A DNA stretch of 64,000 bases from Sorex araneus (GCF_027595985.1 NC_073304.1:217938000-218001999), one strand, 5' to 3'. Positions 28,908-55,154 are shown, counted from the first letter of the stretch. Notes: generated by a model from the letters alone, not told the origin. Numbers and translations: made by a program.

Positions 28908-29278
28908 TCTCCCTCTTGGAGAACCTGACAAGCTACCGAGTCTTTTGCCGCTTGAGAGAGCCTGGCAAGCTCCCTGTGGCATATTCATATCCCAAATACA
29001 GTAACAGATATATACATACCTCTTGGAGAGCCCAGCAAGCTACTGAGAGTGTCCCGCCTGCACCACAGAGCCTGGCAAGCTACCTGTGGTGTATTTGATA
29101 TGCCCAAAACACTAATGATAGGTCTCATTCTCCTGACCCTGAAAGAGCCTCCAATTATTGGGAAAGATGAGTAAGGAGGGGCTGCTAAAATCTCAGGGCT
29201 GAGTGTAACAGAGACGTTACTGGTGCACCCTTGAGTAAATCGACGGAGAACGGGAAGACAGTGATACAGTGATACAGT
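28908..29278 (+). repeat. RTE-tailed SINE, long form with duplicated middle
   Basis: Two copies of the CTTGGAGAG…GCAAGCT middle block, then CTGACCCTGAAAGAGCCTCC, GACGTTACTGGTGCACCC and a GACAGTGATACAGTGATACAG tail-repeat segment. It lacks the tRNA head. Confidence 0.8.
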
Positions 29279-29279
29279 C

Positions 29280-29937
29280 GAAGGGAAGGAACCTCAAGAA
29301 AGTATAGGTGGTGTTAGAGAGGAAGGCGGACCCAAATTCCTGGGTCTTACTGCGTTAAAGTAAGTTCAGGGTCAAAGACTCTTCCTCGGGGTGACCACTA
29401 GGCCCATGTGAGTGCTCCCAACAACTCAGGAGTTACCTATACTTAAGTTATACTAATGATGCATCACATTTCCCCTCTGATTAGCTATGATTGCATAAGC
29501 CCTATGTTCCCCTGAAAGATCCATCTATGCAAGAGATCAGTGAACCCTTTAAAATTAGACACAATCTGGGAGAGATGCCAGCCTCTGAGATATTCCACCA
29601 TTGTGCCCAGATCTCTGGAACCTTAGCCAGAAGGAGGTAGGCAGAGTCCTTGCCCTGCCAAAGGCCCAGCACTCCACCCACCCACATCTGCCCCAGCTCC
29701 AAAGTTCCTGAAGCAAGCGGCTGCATATGTGGTTGCTTGGCACCTCCAGACTTCACAGAGCTGACAGCCCAGTAGAAGCACAGAAAATTGGATGGGAAAA
29801 TTGAGTGGAAGCCCACTTAGCTCAGTGAGTGAGAACAATAACACAGAAGGCTCAACTCATGTTTAACAGCTCAGTAAATCCTCAGGCCGTGACGTTAGCA
29901 ACACCATTACGAGATATATGTTGCAATAAGCAATATA
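29280..29937. other. No recognised feature
   Basis: Mixed-composition intergenic sequence. Nothing supports a gene. Confidence 0.5.
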
Positions 29938-30095
29938 AAGTGAATTATTTTGTGTCTGTGGAGGGAGCAGACTTGGGAGTTGGGGACAATGGTGGAGGGA
30001 AGGGCACACAGGTGACGTTGAAATATGGTATACCTAAAGCAATTGTATTGTCAAAAACTTGTAAATCATGCTGTTTAAATAAAGTTTTATTTAAA
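29938..30095 (+). mobile_element. Old LINE 3' end
   Basis: GGGGACAATGGTGGAGGGAA, then AACTTGTAAATCATGCTG and AATAAAG; similar to 53,700-53,870. Confidence 0.6.
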
Positions 30096-30186
30096 AAGTG
30101 TAGACACAAAACAAAAGACCGGAGACAGAGTGAGAGCTCAAAGGTCTAGAGGACATGTTTTGGAAAAGGGAATCTCACTTTCAGTC

Positions 30187-30450
30187 TTTTTATTTTTTTC
30201 CCCCCGTCACACCTGGCGATGCACAGGTGTTACTCCTGGCTCTGCACTCAGGAATTATTCCTGGTGGTGCTCAGGGGACCCTATGGGATGCTGGGAATCG
30301 AACCCGGGTGGGCCGAGTGCAAGGCAAATGCCCTACCCACTGTGCTATCACTCCAGTCCCTCAGGTTCAGTCTTGAGCAACCCAGAAGCACTGAGCCAGG
30401 AGTAGCTCCAGAGCACTGCTTGGTGTGGTCCTTCTAACAAAAATAAAACA
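30187..30450 (-). repeat. SOR SINE (30187-30360, minus) abutting a plus-strand SINE 3' fragment (30361-30450)
   Basis: The first copy ends TCACTCCAGTCCC. The second has AGCCAGGAGTAGCTCC and an A-rich tail. Confidence 0.85.
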
Positions 30451-30868
30451 ACAAAAATACACGAAGGGCATAAAATTAGACACATTTGTTTTATGGATTT
30501 CCCCCTGGTCCCCCTCCAGATAGGGGGTTAGGATTTTAACAGAACTACTATGGAACCTTGAGTTTTTTCCTTTCACAAGAGTCCTTAGTGACTGCTGGAA
30601 GGCTGGGATTCTGCAATTGTTGGTAATTGGAATTACTCGTGGAATTTTTTTTACACATTGTTTCCAGAAGCATGCATTTGAACTTTCCCCCCAAAAGATG
30701 GAAGGATATTAATTTCTGTTCATCTTTAAGGGAGGCATAATATAATGCATCTTGTCGGATTGCTATCAGGTCTAGAGATTATGTAGGAATTTGCTGAGCA
30801 CAGTACCAGGAGTAAACACTTTGTAAATGGTTGTTGCTGTTATTTCGCTTTTCTCAGGATTATTAAAC

Positions 30869-31042
30869 TTTTTTTTTTGCTTTTTGGGTCACACCTGGCG
30901 ATGCACAGGGGTTACTCCTGGCTCTGCACTCAGGAATTACCCCTGGCTGTGCTCAGGGGACCATATGGGATACTGGGATTTGAACCCGGGTCGGCCGCGT
31001 GCAAGGCAAACGCCCTACCCGCTGTGCTATTTCTCCAGCCCC
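30869..31042 (-). repeat. Young SOR SINE
   Basis: Near-consensus copy flanked by CAGGATTATTAAAC on both sides. Confidence 0.95.
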
Positions 31043-31120
31043 AGGATTATTAAACATTTAAATTATAACATCTCATTCTTAATTTTTCTTTTTATTAAAT
31101 ATACTATATAACCATTATCT

Positions 31121-31262
31121 CGGGCTGAGGAGATAGCTCAAAGGGCTGGAGCACTTACTTTACATGTGGGAGCACCCAGCGCTGCATGATCCTTGCGACA
31201 CATGATCCCCCAAGCACCTCTGGGTGTGGCCCCTTCCCCCTCAAATTTAACAAAACAAAATA
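31121..31262 (+). repeat. Old SOR-like SINE
   Basis: GGGCTGAGGAGATAGCTCAA start and CTCTGGGTGTGGCCCC 3' half. Confidence 0.65.
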
Positions 31263-31911
31263 TTTTTCTGCACTTCAGTAGCAATTTTCTTCGTTCCCCA
31301 GTGAGTGAACCATATTGGAGCAATTAAACTCAATATAATGTATCACACGTCACTCAAATACAATGCATATTTCCATTTCTTTTTTATTGTAGTGTATCAT
31401 TTACTTTGGTAAATTCACATCCCCATAGGAAATGCCCCAAAGCAAACAAAACTTTGTCATAAATTCAAGTATCTTGAAATGTACATGTATACATACAATA
31501 ACTGCGTAGTGGAATCACTCTAACAAGCAGTTAATTCACGATGCCCAGTACCAAGTCTTTAATGCGGTAGACGGAGTACACAAGACATATTGCTTTATTG
31601 TGACTACTGTTGCTTAGCGTAGTACATTTAATACATTAGCCTATATGACTGCATTTTTCAAAGCTTAAAAAAGGAACACCTAACTAATATTGAAAGGAAA
31701 CGCTTACGCAAAGGATGAGTTTTAGCTCAGATGCATATGCAAGAATAAGCATGCGACTGTCCCCTTTATGACATGACATGATTCCTTTCACAAACTAAAA
31801 TAAGCTAGGCTCGATGCAACCAGAAAAAAATAAAAATAAAATTAAAAAATTTACATTGCTTATTATGTTAAAACATAATTTAACATAATTCTCTTCTGGT
31901 TAAAATAGACA

Positions 31912-32010
31912 TTCTTGCTCTGGGTATGAAGCTCAGTAGCAGGGCATTTGCCTTGCATGTATGAGGCCCTGGGTTCAATTTCCAGCACCACACAAAAAAG
32001 AAAAAAGTTC
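31912..32010 (+). repeat. Short tRNA-derived (ID-like) SINE
   Basis: GAAGCTCAGTAGCAGGGCAT, then GGGTTCAATTTCCAGCACC and an A-rich tail. It has only the tRNA head, like rodent ID elements. Confidence 0.6.
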
Positions 32011-32979
32011 TTTTTGCTGTTGTTGAAATTAAGGAGAGAGAGAGAGAGAGATGGAAAAAACTGCACTAAATTGCTAACATAGTTGTAGCCCTTAGATGAA
32101 ACTTTAGCTGGCAATTATACTCAGCACTTTTATGCTTTCAAAAAAAATAGCCTACAAATTTGTATTAAACAAATTAGGTGGTTTAAAAAACTTTCCGACA
32201 ATACTTGACTTTTTCACAAATATATTTTCTATCCCTATTTTACGACAGTTTGAACAGTTAAAAAGGAAAACCCTGCAAGTACTCTTAGATAACACTGTTA
32301 TCTTAAATCACATAAATGATGGAAATATTTAGAATACTTCATACAGTATCTTTTCTAAAGTTAGCATCAAATACTCCATCACATTTACTCTTACAGAGGA
32401 AAAATTAGCATGGTAAAGGTTGGTAACTCTCTAGGTCCTGTAGCCACTAACGTTTCTTGGTTTATACAGATGAGCCTTCTGATTTTTTTTTTTTCTGGGA
32501 GAGAACACAGCCTTGAAAGTTTGAATAAAGCAACTCTTCTGGAAATCAGTTGACGATTCCAAAACTTTCAGATGAAGATTAATTTTATTTAAACATTAGA
32601 TTGGCCCTGAGGTCTGTCCCCTGGTTAGCTGAGAACTGCTTGCTCAGAAAATAATTGCTCTTTTTCTAAGTGTGCAAAGGACTGTCTTGAATGGAAACAT
32701 TTTGGTCTTTTGAACAATGAATTCTCTCTAAATGTTTGCTAATAATTTTCTTTCTTTGGAGTGAAAGCAAATCTTTCTAGGTAGAACCAGCCACCTAGGC
32801 AAACAGTGAGAAAGTTAACACAATACAATCACAAGAGAACAATGCCCATTTCTTAGCTGGGCTCCTAATTTAGGGTCCAGAGACTGACTTAGCCAGCCTA
32901 ATGCTTACCATCTCTGATGAGACTTCAAGGGAAGAAAGACTATTTGGAGAATAAATAGAAACTGTACTGAATTTTTCAT

Positions 32980-33073
32980 TTTATTTCGAAGCTCTCCCTC
33001 TCCAAAAAAAGTCCACCCATGAATAGATTCAGAGAAATTTTGTCCCCCCCAACCCCCCCCCCCCCGCTTTTAT
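32980..33073 (-). terminator. KRT222: Candidate KRT222 poly(A) signals
   Basis: AATAAA hexamers read on the minus strand at 33073-33068 and 32985-32980, within 220 bp after the KRT222 stop. Which one is used, if either, cannot be told from sequence. Confidence 0.35.
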
Positions 33074-33198
33074 TTTAATTCCCTGAAGAGAATCACACAT
33101 TGATCATAACATACTTACATTTGGGGACAGAAGGTGGTTGATATAACTCACCTTCGTCCATCCTGGTGTCATATTGAAGTCAAGTCATACATTGAGAA

Positions 33199-46652
<13,454 letters not shown>

Positions 46653-47122
46653 TCAACCCTTCTCTCCTTTGGGTTGTTGGTTAAGAGGAAGGGTCGGACT
46701 CTCAGGGAAGAAAGAAGCGGAAAACGGAAAATGTTTTCAGTATTCCTGCAGGCATGCCTGCTTTGTAAGATGGAGCACTTGAGTGTGAAACAGCTAAGGA
46801 TGGGAAGGGCATGGGGCCTCCCATAAAAGAGGTGCTAGCTGTTTTGTAGAGACCTTGCTTGGGAATAAATCGAGGTCCAATGCACAACAGCTGAACTATT
46901 ACCGTTTTGCTCACCACTTGGACGATTGAGACAGAAATGGTGTAGGAGGAATTAGAATATGTGCTGCATCCTGAATGTTCTGGCAGCTTTGGGGAAAAGC
47001 CATCATCAGATTCAGTTGACAAGTGTCATTAGCCACATGCCGTATTGTATTTCTCTCAGATGCCATATGGGATGGCTCTTCAAGGGACACTGGCCTGCAG
47101 AGTTTGGTGTATTGGGGGGAGT

Positions 47123-47304
47123 TCTTTTTTTTTTTTTTTGCTTTTTGGGTCATACCCGGCGATGCACAAGGGTCACTCCTGGCTCATGCACTCAGGAATC
47201 ACCCCTGGCCGTGCTCAGGGGACCATATGGGATGCTGGGATTCGAACCCAGGTCAGCCTCGTGCAAGGCAAACGCCCTACCCGCTGTGCTATCACTCCAA
47301 CCCC
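47123..47304 (-). repeat. Young SOR SINE
   Basis: Flanked by TATTGGGGGGAGTTCTT on both sides; near consensus. Confidence 0.95.
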
Positions 47305-48135
47305 TATTGGGGGGAGTTCTTGAAGGCAGATTACGGATGAAACTCTAGCTACACAGGGTACAAACTGAGGAGAGTGGAGGCTGACATTCCCAACATTTCA
47401 GCAAGGTGAGAAAATATAGCCTAATGGTTTCTGCTCCAGGGTTTCTCTGCAAGGTCTCGATCATCTGCCTATTATTTGCTAAACATAGTTATCGGCCACT
47501 CATACTTGAAAATGCAACGTTTGTGCCTCTCTTTGGACTGGAAGAAGCAGCTCTATGTCTTCTCCAATCTTTGTATCCCTGAGATTTTGTCACCTAGAAG
47601 GATGAGTTGGCTGAGGTGGGAGAAGTGAAGGTATCCTAGGAGTCTGGGGCTGCTCAGGGAAGCAATGGTCACCTCTGGACCAGAACGTGTTTGCAAGGTG
47701 CATTTCATGCATCCCTGGGTCAGCCTGAACATTTTCTTACTCCTCATCCAAATTTCTGGTTCCACCCAGTGGGATGGGACTGAAATATTGGTGAAAATAA
47801 AGTTATCATCCTGATGATTATTTCTTGAGCTAAGCAGCTCTAGCTGTATCACAAGTCATTCAAAAAATAATCTGTCTTTGGCTCCAGTGCTCACAGGGCC
47901 TTTGAATGTGCTGCCCACTCTTTTAATTTTAGGATGGGTTCAGTGCAACCCAGGCCTGTGTCCAACAGTGATCTCCAAACCAATCTGGCTACCCACAGCC
48001 CCTGCTGATAGGATAGGTTCCGGAGCATCCCCCTATTCTCTTTCACCTCACCCACTTTTCCCATCCTGGAACCAGGCATAGCTAGTGAGAAACCAATGAA
48101 GTCTGGTGAATCAGCATATTGTGATGTGGGTGGGG

Positions 48136-48610
48136 ACCTAGTTCAAGGGGTAGAACGCACATTCTTGTCATGTGTGAGACTCTGAGTTTGATTCGAAGCA
48201 GCACTGATGGATGTGGCTCTGGTGGCATCCCAGCGTGATGGGATGAGTATGGCCAGATATGACTCCTATATAAAAAAAAAGCTCCTGGGGGGCGTGGCTA
48301 GAGCAATAGCACAGCAGGTAGGGCCTTTGCCTTGCATGTGGCCGAGCCGGGTTCGATTCCTAGAATCCCATATAGTCCCCAGAGCACCGCCAGGAGTAAT
48401 TCCTGAGTGCAGGAGCCAGGAGTAACTCCTGTGAATTGCCAGGGGTGACCTCAAAAAGAAAAAAAAAAGCTTTGCAGCTGGAGAGATAGTGTAGGGTCAG
48501 GAGCTAACCTTACATGCAGCCGACCCAGGTTTGGCCCCTGGCACTTCATATGGTACCTCAGTATCACCAGGGTGGTTCAACTAACCCACATTCTCAGGTC
48601 ATGGGAGGCA
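48136..48610 (+). repeat. Three consecutive plus-strand SOR SINEs
   Basis: Old copy 48136-48275, young copy 48286-48468 (AGCAATAGCACAGCAGGTAG, poly(A) tail), old copy 48476-48610. Confidence 0.82.
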
Positions 48611-48854
48611 ACCACCCTACCCCCACAAAACAGAATCTGTGACCAAGGAGTGTCTCTTATGAGTTTCTGAGACAAATAAATTCTCTTACTGGGTCACCCA
48701 AGAAACAGGAGGTGAATTCTGTGCTTGATAGTGGGTAAAGCAGCAAAAATAGGGAAGATTAGGCTCTAATTTCTGTATCTCTGGCTAATATCTTTCTCCA
48801 AAGTAGAGAACTGAACCCGTTTCTGAAAAGGGCTGGTGATTGGAAAATGGCATT

Positions 48855-49125
48855 TTTTGAGGGGGAGTAAGGCTCCCAAATAGTGCTCAGGGAGCCCCTC
48901 CTGGCAATTTTTGGCCTATCAGGCCAATAGGTTGGTGCTAAGGCCCAAGGAGGCAGATCTACTTGGGCACCCGTGGTGCTGGGGACCATCGGGCCACCCC
49001 ACCAGGGGCCTGATTTTGAACCCTGGCAGTGTCCCAGGACCTCCAGGGTTATACCTGGCAATGCTTAGGGGCCTCTAAAGTTCCAGGATTCAAAATCAAG
49101 TCTTTGACAAGTATCTCCCCAGCTC
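48855..49125 (-). repeat. Old, degraded SOR-like sequence
   Basis: Contains AGTGCTCAGGGAGCCCCTCC and TGGCAATGCTTAGGGGCC; boundaries are not clear. Confidence 0.4.
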
Positions 49126-49638
49126 ACAGTCTTTATTTTCAAGTGGGCCCCCAAAGCTCTACTGCGTCCCAATAGAAACAGAATGCCAGCCACAAACGCC
49201 CATTGAGAGGTCAGTCGGAAACTTTCCGGTAGTCATATCAAGAAACATAAGCAGAGATGGGCGGAAAGAATATTAATAGTGGGTTTTATTGAACTTGATA
49301 TCCCTAAGGTATAATTATCCCACATGTCATCAATATAAACTGTTGAGGTATTTTACAGTCTTTGTTTTTGATACTATCTTTGAAACCCAATATGCAGTTT
49401 TACAGCCCATCTCTGGACAGCCAGTGCCAGTAGCCACGTGGCTGAGGGCTCTGGGTTGAGACAGTTCTCCTGGTCCTGAGGGCTCTAGGCCTGGAAAACT
49501 CTGTGAGCATTTTAGAAGAGAGGAATCTGTGCTAGATATTTCTGATTTTTAATGTGAGGGAGAGAAATATTTAGAAAGGTGTTCTATAAGCACGTGAGTA
49601 GTGAAGGTAACTATCTCAAGACCTTAAAAATCCATTTG

Positions 49639-49811
49639 AGGGGCTGGAGCGATAGCACAGCGGGGAGGGCATTTGCCTTGCACACGGCCAACCCGGGTTT
49701 GATTCCTAGCATCCCATATGGTCCCCAGAGCACCGCCAGGAGTAATTCTTGAGTGCATGAGCCAGGAGTAACCCCTGTGCATTGCCAGGTGTGACCCAAA
49801 AAGTAAAAAAT
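49639..49811 (+). repeat. Young SOR SINE
   Basis: Flanked by AAAATCCATTTG at 49627-49638 and 49812-49823. Confidence 0.95.
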
Positions 49812-50405
49812 AAAATCCATTTGCAAGGAAAAAAATGGTGCTTGTTTACTTTTGGGGTCCTCCCTCAGGGGGCCAGGGAGTACTCTTAGAGTCCTCTGCC
49901 CAGCCGTGGGAACCCAGTGGTTCAGGCCAGGGGCTGCGGGGTTGCTCAGGTCCAGGATATTGGAGGCCAGCTAGAAGATAACCAGTCAGTATTTGGGAAG
50001 TCACGTGGTACTGGCTCTGGGGATGGAGTTGGAGGCCCCACACATGCCAGGTATATGCTGTAGGGCTTTGACCTATTTCACCTGTCTGCTAACTTACCTT
50101 TTAAAAATGCTGACCTTTATTTTTAAAAATCCAGTTAACTAAAACTCATGAAACAAGTAGTTGTACATAAAATTGCAGGCCCCGAGAGACTTTTAGATTT
50201 TTAATGTGTGAACTCTCATCAAACTATTGCCTTAAGCTTTGGAAATCATTACAGAGTGCAAAAACCTTGAATTCACTCTGATGGTTGAAAAAATAAAGCA
50301 TCTGAAAACATGTACCTCAGTGGTAAGAATGAGTTAGTTACAGTAAATCTACAATTTCCCAAAGGCTGAGATTGAAGTCAAAGGCTTAAGTTTTAAGAGT
50401 GAACC

Positions 50406-50590
50406 CCCAGCGAACCCCCAGATGTAGAGGGGTTCAGACGGTTGCCTTGCAGGTGGCTGATTCTGGTTCAATCCCCTGTATTCCATATGGTTTCCTGAGC
50501 ACTGCCAGGAGTGATCTCTGAATGCAGAGCCAAAGGTGCCACTGACTGTACCATTTCTTCCCCCACCCCCCCAAAGGTGATGGCGGTTAG
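50406..50590 (+). repeat. Old SOR SINE
   Basis: CCTTGCAGGTGGCTGATTCT and CTGCCAGGAGTGATCTCTGA are retained. Confidence 0.7.
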
Positions 50591-50672
50591 AATTTAACCC
50601 TGGATTTCTTTCTCATCCATTCATTTCCTAATTGGATGGCTACTTTTTTTTTGGCTAAGCAAAGTGGTCTTT

Positions 50673-51183
50673 TTTTAAAAAAATTTTTATTATATCACCA
50701 TGCGGAAAGATACACAGTTTTCAGGTTTATGTCTCAGTTATACAATATTCAAACACCATCCCTCCACCAGTGCCCATATTTCACCACCAGAATCCCCAGT
50801 ATAACCCCGTCCCCCACCCCCCACTGTATAACTGATGAATTTCACTTCATTTTCTCTTTACCTTGATTACGTTCCATATTGCAAAACAAAACTCACTATT
50901 GTTGTTGGAGTTTCCCCCCAAGAAATGCCTTACTAAGGAAGCATTTGATAATTGGTTTTCCATTAAAAGATTGTATGTTTTCAGTTTTTAGAAAAGGTCG
51001 GATGTGTTCCAGTCCCGCAACCCGGAGCCGTGTTAGTTGCTGCTCAGTGTCGCCAGGGCTCCATTTGGAGAAGCCGTCCCAGCTGTACCTCCTCCGTCTG
51101 GATCCCTGGTGTTGTTGGCCCGGATTCCGGTCTGGAGCATTTCTCCGGCCGCGTTGCTCACCAGACTGCCTGGCCTCTTCTCT
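50673..51183 (-). mobile_element. 511-bp retroposon, second copy of the 33.8-kb unit
   Basis: Flanked by GCAAAGTGGTCTTT at 50659-50672 and 51184-51197. Reversed: the A-rich end lies at the low coordinate and the CG-rich 5' part at the high coordinate. Confidence 0.85.
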
Positions 51184-51224
51184 GCAAAGTGGTCTTTATT
51201 GAAAGAAATATAGAGAGATGTGAG

Positions 51225-51455
51225 GAAGGGGGTGAAGAGAGACAGAGAGACAGAGAGAGAGAGAGAGAGAAAGAGAGAAATACAGAGAGATACAGAGAGA
51301 GTGAGCGAGATACAGAGAGAGATACTGAGACAGTGAGAGAGAAAGAGAGAGATACAGAGAGAGTGAGAGAGACAGATAGAGAGAGACAAAGAGAGAGTGA
51401 GAGTGAGAGAGTGAGAGAAATACAGAGAGAGAGGAAAAGAGAGAGAGAGGTGATC
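51225..51455. repeat. Purine-only (GAGA/GACA) low-complexity tract
   Basis: About 230 bp made of GAGA, GACAGA, GATACAGA and GTGAGA words, nearly all purine on the plus strand. Confidence 0.92.
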
Positions 51456-52408
51456 AATAGAGAATGTGAGCTTGGAAGAAAAAAGCCTTTAGCAAGCCTG
51501 GATGGCCACCTGAAGTGCAGATAAAGTGCTCCAAGAGTTAATGAGTGTAGCAATGACTTTTATGAGGACACAGGACCAGAACATTGGTTCTGGCTCAGCT
51601 ATTGAAAAGGCAGGCTGCTTCATTTGGTCAGAGGGGAGAGTTGTTCTTAGTTTCTAAAATGGAGTGTCCCCTGGTCACATTGATTTGGGAGCCAGTCTCA
51701 TGGCCCAAAGAACGAGCTTTCATGAAATGAAACAAAGCTATTTTTGAATTCAAGCTGAGAGGTTCTAGAAAGTGGAGTCCGAACCATGCCATGGCACAGA
51801 GCAGGAAGGCGAGCAGGGTGCCCATGGGCTGGGGCAGGAGGGGCTGGTTAGGAAGGGAAGGGGAGGCACCGGCAGAGATGACCCAGACTGCACTTGTGAC
51901 TAGAATGTCTATGGTTCCGTGAGCAGAAGCTGGGAAAAGCGGAGGGTAATTAGAGGGAGTGACATCCTGACTCTTCAAGCAGCCGGAGGCTGGGGGAAAA
52001 GATCGGAGTCAGGCCCACGCCTGCCCATTACTAGCAAGGTGAGCTGGGGTGACCCTTCATTTGAACCTTAACACTCTTTGAATTGCAGTTTCTGCTTCTG
52101 TCAAATGAGATTAATGACACACGGCTCTGATTATTGCTGCTCTGCTGGTGGGAACCAGCTGTCATCATCCTTGGTTTACAGATAAAGATGTTGAAGCACC
52201 GGGAAGTTTAGGGTTAGGACTAAAAGTCTGGGTGACAATGAGATATCGTAACACACCAGTGAGAACGGCACATAGCAAAAATAGTAGGAACAATCTGTGT
52301 TGGCAGGGATGTGGTGAAAAAGGAACTCTCATCCACTGCTGGTGGGAATGTTGTCTGGCACAATCCCGGCAACAAACAGTAGGGAGAGTTCTCATTAAAA
52401 TTAGAACT

Positions 52409-52580
52409 GAGGGGCTGGAGTGATAGCACAGCGGATAAGGTGTTTGCCTTGCATGCGGCCGACCCGGGTTCGATTCCCAGCATTCCATATGGTCTCCAGA
52501 GCACTGCCAGGAGTAGTTCCTGAGTGTAGAGCCAGGAGTAACCCCTGAGCATTGCCAGGTGTGGCCCAAAAAGCTAAAAA
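52409..52580 (+). repeat. Young SOR SINE in L1
   Basis: Flanked by AAAATTAGAACTGA on both sides. Confidence 0.95.
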
Positions 52581-53133
52581 AAAATTAGAACTGAACTGCA
52601 TATGACCAGCAATTTCACTTTTGGGCATCTACTCCCAAGACACCAAAATACTCTTTTAAAAGGACATATGCACACTGTTATTCATTGCTGCACTCAGTGC
52701 AATAGCTAAGAAATGGAATTAGCCTGAGTGTCCAATGACAGGTGAATGTATTATGAAGATGTGGTATATATTCACAATGGAATTCTATGCAGCTGCAAAG
52801 AATGATGAAATCATGCAATTTGCTGCAACCTGGTTGAAACTGGAATATTCTAAGTGTTGTAATATTGGAATATTGGAATGTTAAAAGTGAAGTAAGCCAG
52901 AAGAAGAAAGACAAATGCAGGATGATCTCACTCATCTGTAGTATATAGAATACTGGGTAAGGAAATGTACTGTAGTAAGAGAAAATGGTCTTGAGCACCC
53001 TTGACTCCAGAATTTAGAGAGAAGAAAAGACAAGGAAAGAAACCAAGGGGAAAAGAAGAGAATGAGAATCAGGGTTTCAGTTATATGGGTGATATGAGTG
53101 AGTGATACAATCATATATTCAAACACAGACTCA

Positions 53134-53628
53134 CAGAAAGAGAGGGACAGACATAGAAGGACTGTACTCATTTATGGAGTATAGAATAACATCACATGAG
53201 GCTGACACCAAGGGACAGAAGATACAAGGGCCAGGAGGATTGCCCCATAGTTGGAAGACTGCTTCACGAGCAGAGGGGAGAAGGCAGATGGAATAGAGAA
53301 GGGATCACTAAGAAAATGATGGCTGGAGGAACCAGTTGGGATGGGAGATGCATGCCGAAGGTAGATAATGGAACAAAACATGATGACCTCTCAGTATCTG
53401 TGTTGCAAGCCATAATGCCCCAAAGTAGAGAAAGAGTATGGGGAATATTGTCTGCCATGGAGGCAGGGGGAAGGTGGGAAAGAGGGGTATACCCGGGATA
53501 TTGGTGGTGGGGAATGTGCACTGGTGGAAGGATGGGTGTTTGATCATTGTGAGATTGTAACCCAAACATGAAAGCTTGTAACTTATGGTTATTCAATAAA
53601 ATTAAAAAAAAAACAAAACCAAAAACCA
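53134..53628 (+). mobile_element. Younger L1 3' end inserted in an older L1
   Basis: Flanked by AAACACAGACTCA at 53121-53133 and 53629-53641. Nearly identical to 41,955-42,432. Confidence 0.92.
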
Positions 53629-54508
53629 AAACACAGACTCAGTAAAACTGAAAACATGAGATCTAAACTGCAACCACTGAAACTTTGGAAGGTGCCTGTC
53701 AAGTTGACAGACTGGGAGAGGGTGGGGTTTTGGGGGTTTGGAAACACCGGCGGAGAGAAGTAGACATTGGTGGTGAGATTGGTACTGAAATATTATATGC
53801 CTAGAACTCAACTATCAACCATTTTGCAAATTATCAACTTTGTAAATCATAGTTATTAAATTAAAAAAATCCTAGGATTGATCTGGAAAAATAAAAAGCT
53901 ATTGAAGTCTGGCGGGCTAACCCTCTGAAGGTGGCTCTTTAGAGCTTAACTACTAGGTAACTTCTTTGTTATTAGAAACAAAACTCCTGCCAGATAAGTC
54001 TCTGGGTGCTTGTTAGAGAGGGAGCTTATTAGAAATGCAGAGTTCTCTGTCTCACCTCGATGCACAAGTCTTTAAAACCAGATCTTTGGTGATGTGGGTG
54101 CTTTCTAGCATCTGAGAGTCACCGCCTTAAATGACTGGCTTTCAAGCTTGTCTGCACTACGAAACCATTCAGACTCGGAACAATGGTCATAACCAGGCCT
54201 AGTCAAATCTCTGGTTTAGGTAGTTTACTGAAAATGATCGGGAAAGAGCAATAAGCCATGAAGTTTCAGAAATGCTGTGAACAATGCTGTTTCTTCCCCT
54301 ACACCTCCCTCTTACTCATTGCTGGGAGGAAATGGGAAGTTAGTACAATGGTCCGAAGCAGCTCTCCTGCAGCTGGACATCAGGCAGGCCCAGGATTTGC
54401 CAAGAGTGGGCACAGGACTGTGTCCAGTGGCCCAGGCAGGTGAGGGCACTCCTGGGAATGGCTCCCAGAACCACCACTATGATAACAATAATAATATACG
54501 TTGCTTTA

Positions 54509-54709
54509 GGTTTTTTTTTTTTGTTGTTGTTGTTGTTTGGTTTTTGGGTGTGGTCATACCCCGTTGGTGCTCAGGGCTTACTCCTGGCTTTTCACTCAGG
54601 TATCAGCATCTCATATGGGCTTAGGGGACCACAGGAGATACTGGGCATCAAACCAGGTCAGCTTCATGCACGACAAGTGCCCTACCTACTGTACTATGCT
54701 CCAGCCCCT
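54509..54709 (-). repeat. SOR SINE with (TTG)n
   Basis: Flanked by TAGGTTT; ends TATGCTCCAGCCCC. Confidence 0.88.
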
Positions 54710-54996
54710 AGGTTTCTAGAATAAATTGACTTTTATCTTGAACTCCTATGGGATGCACAAATATATCTTCTCAATAGCGCCTTCTGCCTGTTCTCTGAAA
54801 GCTTGCATCTGAATTTTGGGGAAATTCTGTGGTTGTGACAAGGGGGCCAGGATTGTCCTTGATGTCATCTGCCCAAACCTGTGTTTGTGAAGTCGGCCAT
54901 CATTTTTTTGCAATTCAGCATGGCTCAAATTCAAACCATTATCTATCAACCCAGAAATTCTTTCCAGAGTTGGGAGAGGAAGAAGTCACCCTGCAC

Positions 54997-55154
54997 CTTA
55001 TATTTTGTGTTTTGGGCCACCCTCTGTGGTGTTCAGGGGTTATTCCTGGCTTAGGAGACCGTCTGTGGCACAGGGGACTCCAACCAAGGTCACAGCAGTT
55101 GCAGCCTCATGCAAGGTGAGTGTATTCCTTTTTATTCTATCTCTCTGACCCCAA
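54997..55154 (-). repeat. Old SOR SINE
   Basis: Reversed, GGGCCACCCTCTGTGGTGTT to ATCTCTCTGACCCC. Confidence 0.75.

Larger units (their letters stand above)
52228..53870 (+). mobile_element. Old L1 3' part, holding a SOR SINE and a second L1 3' end
   Basis: ORF2-end words (GACAATGAGATATCGTAACA, CTATGCAGCTGCAAAGAATG) run on to a 3'UTR at 53642-53870. It is interrupted by the SINE at 52409 and the younger L1 at 53134. Confidence 0.85.

Noticed and set aside
28908-29278. CRISPR-like repeats (block repeated at intervals)
   Set aside because: Eukaryotic SINE middle blocks; spacing irregular and no cas genes.
51030-51553. 164- and 131-codon frames rich in Arg-Glu or Leu-Ser
   Set aside because: Translation of the purine tract.
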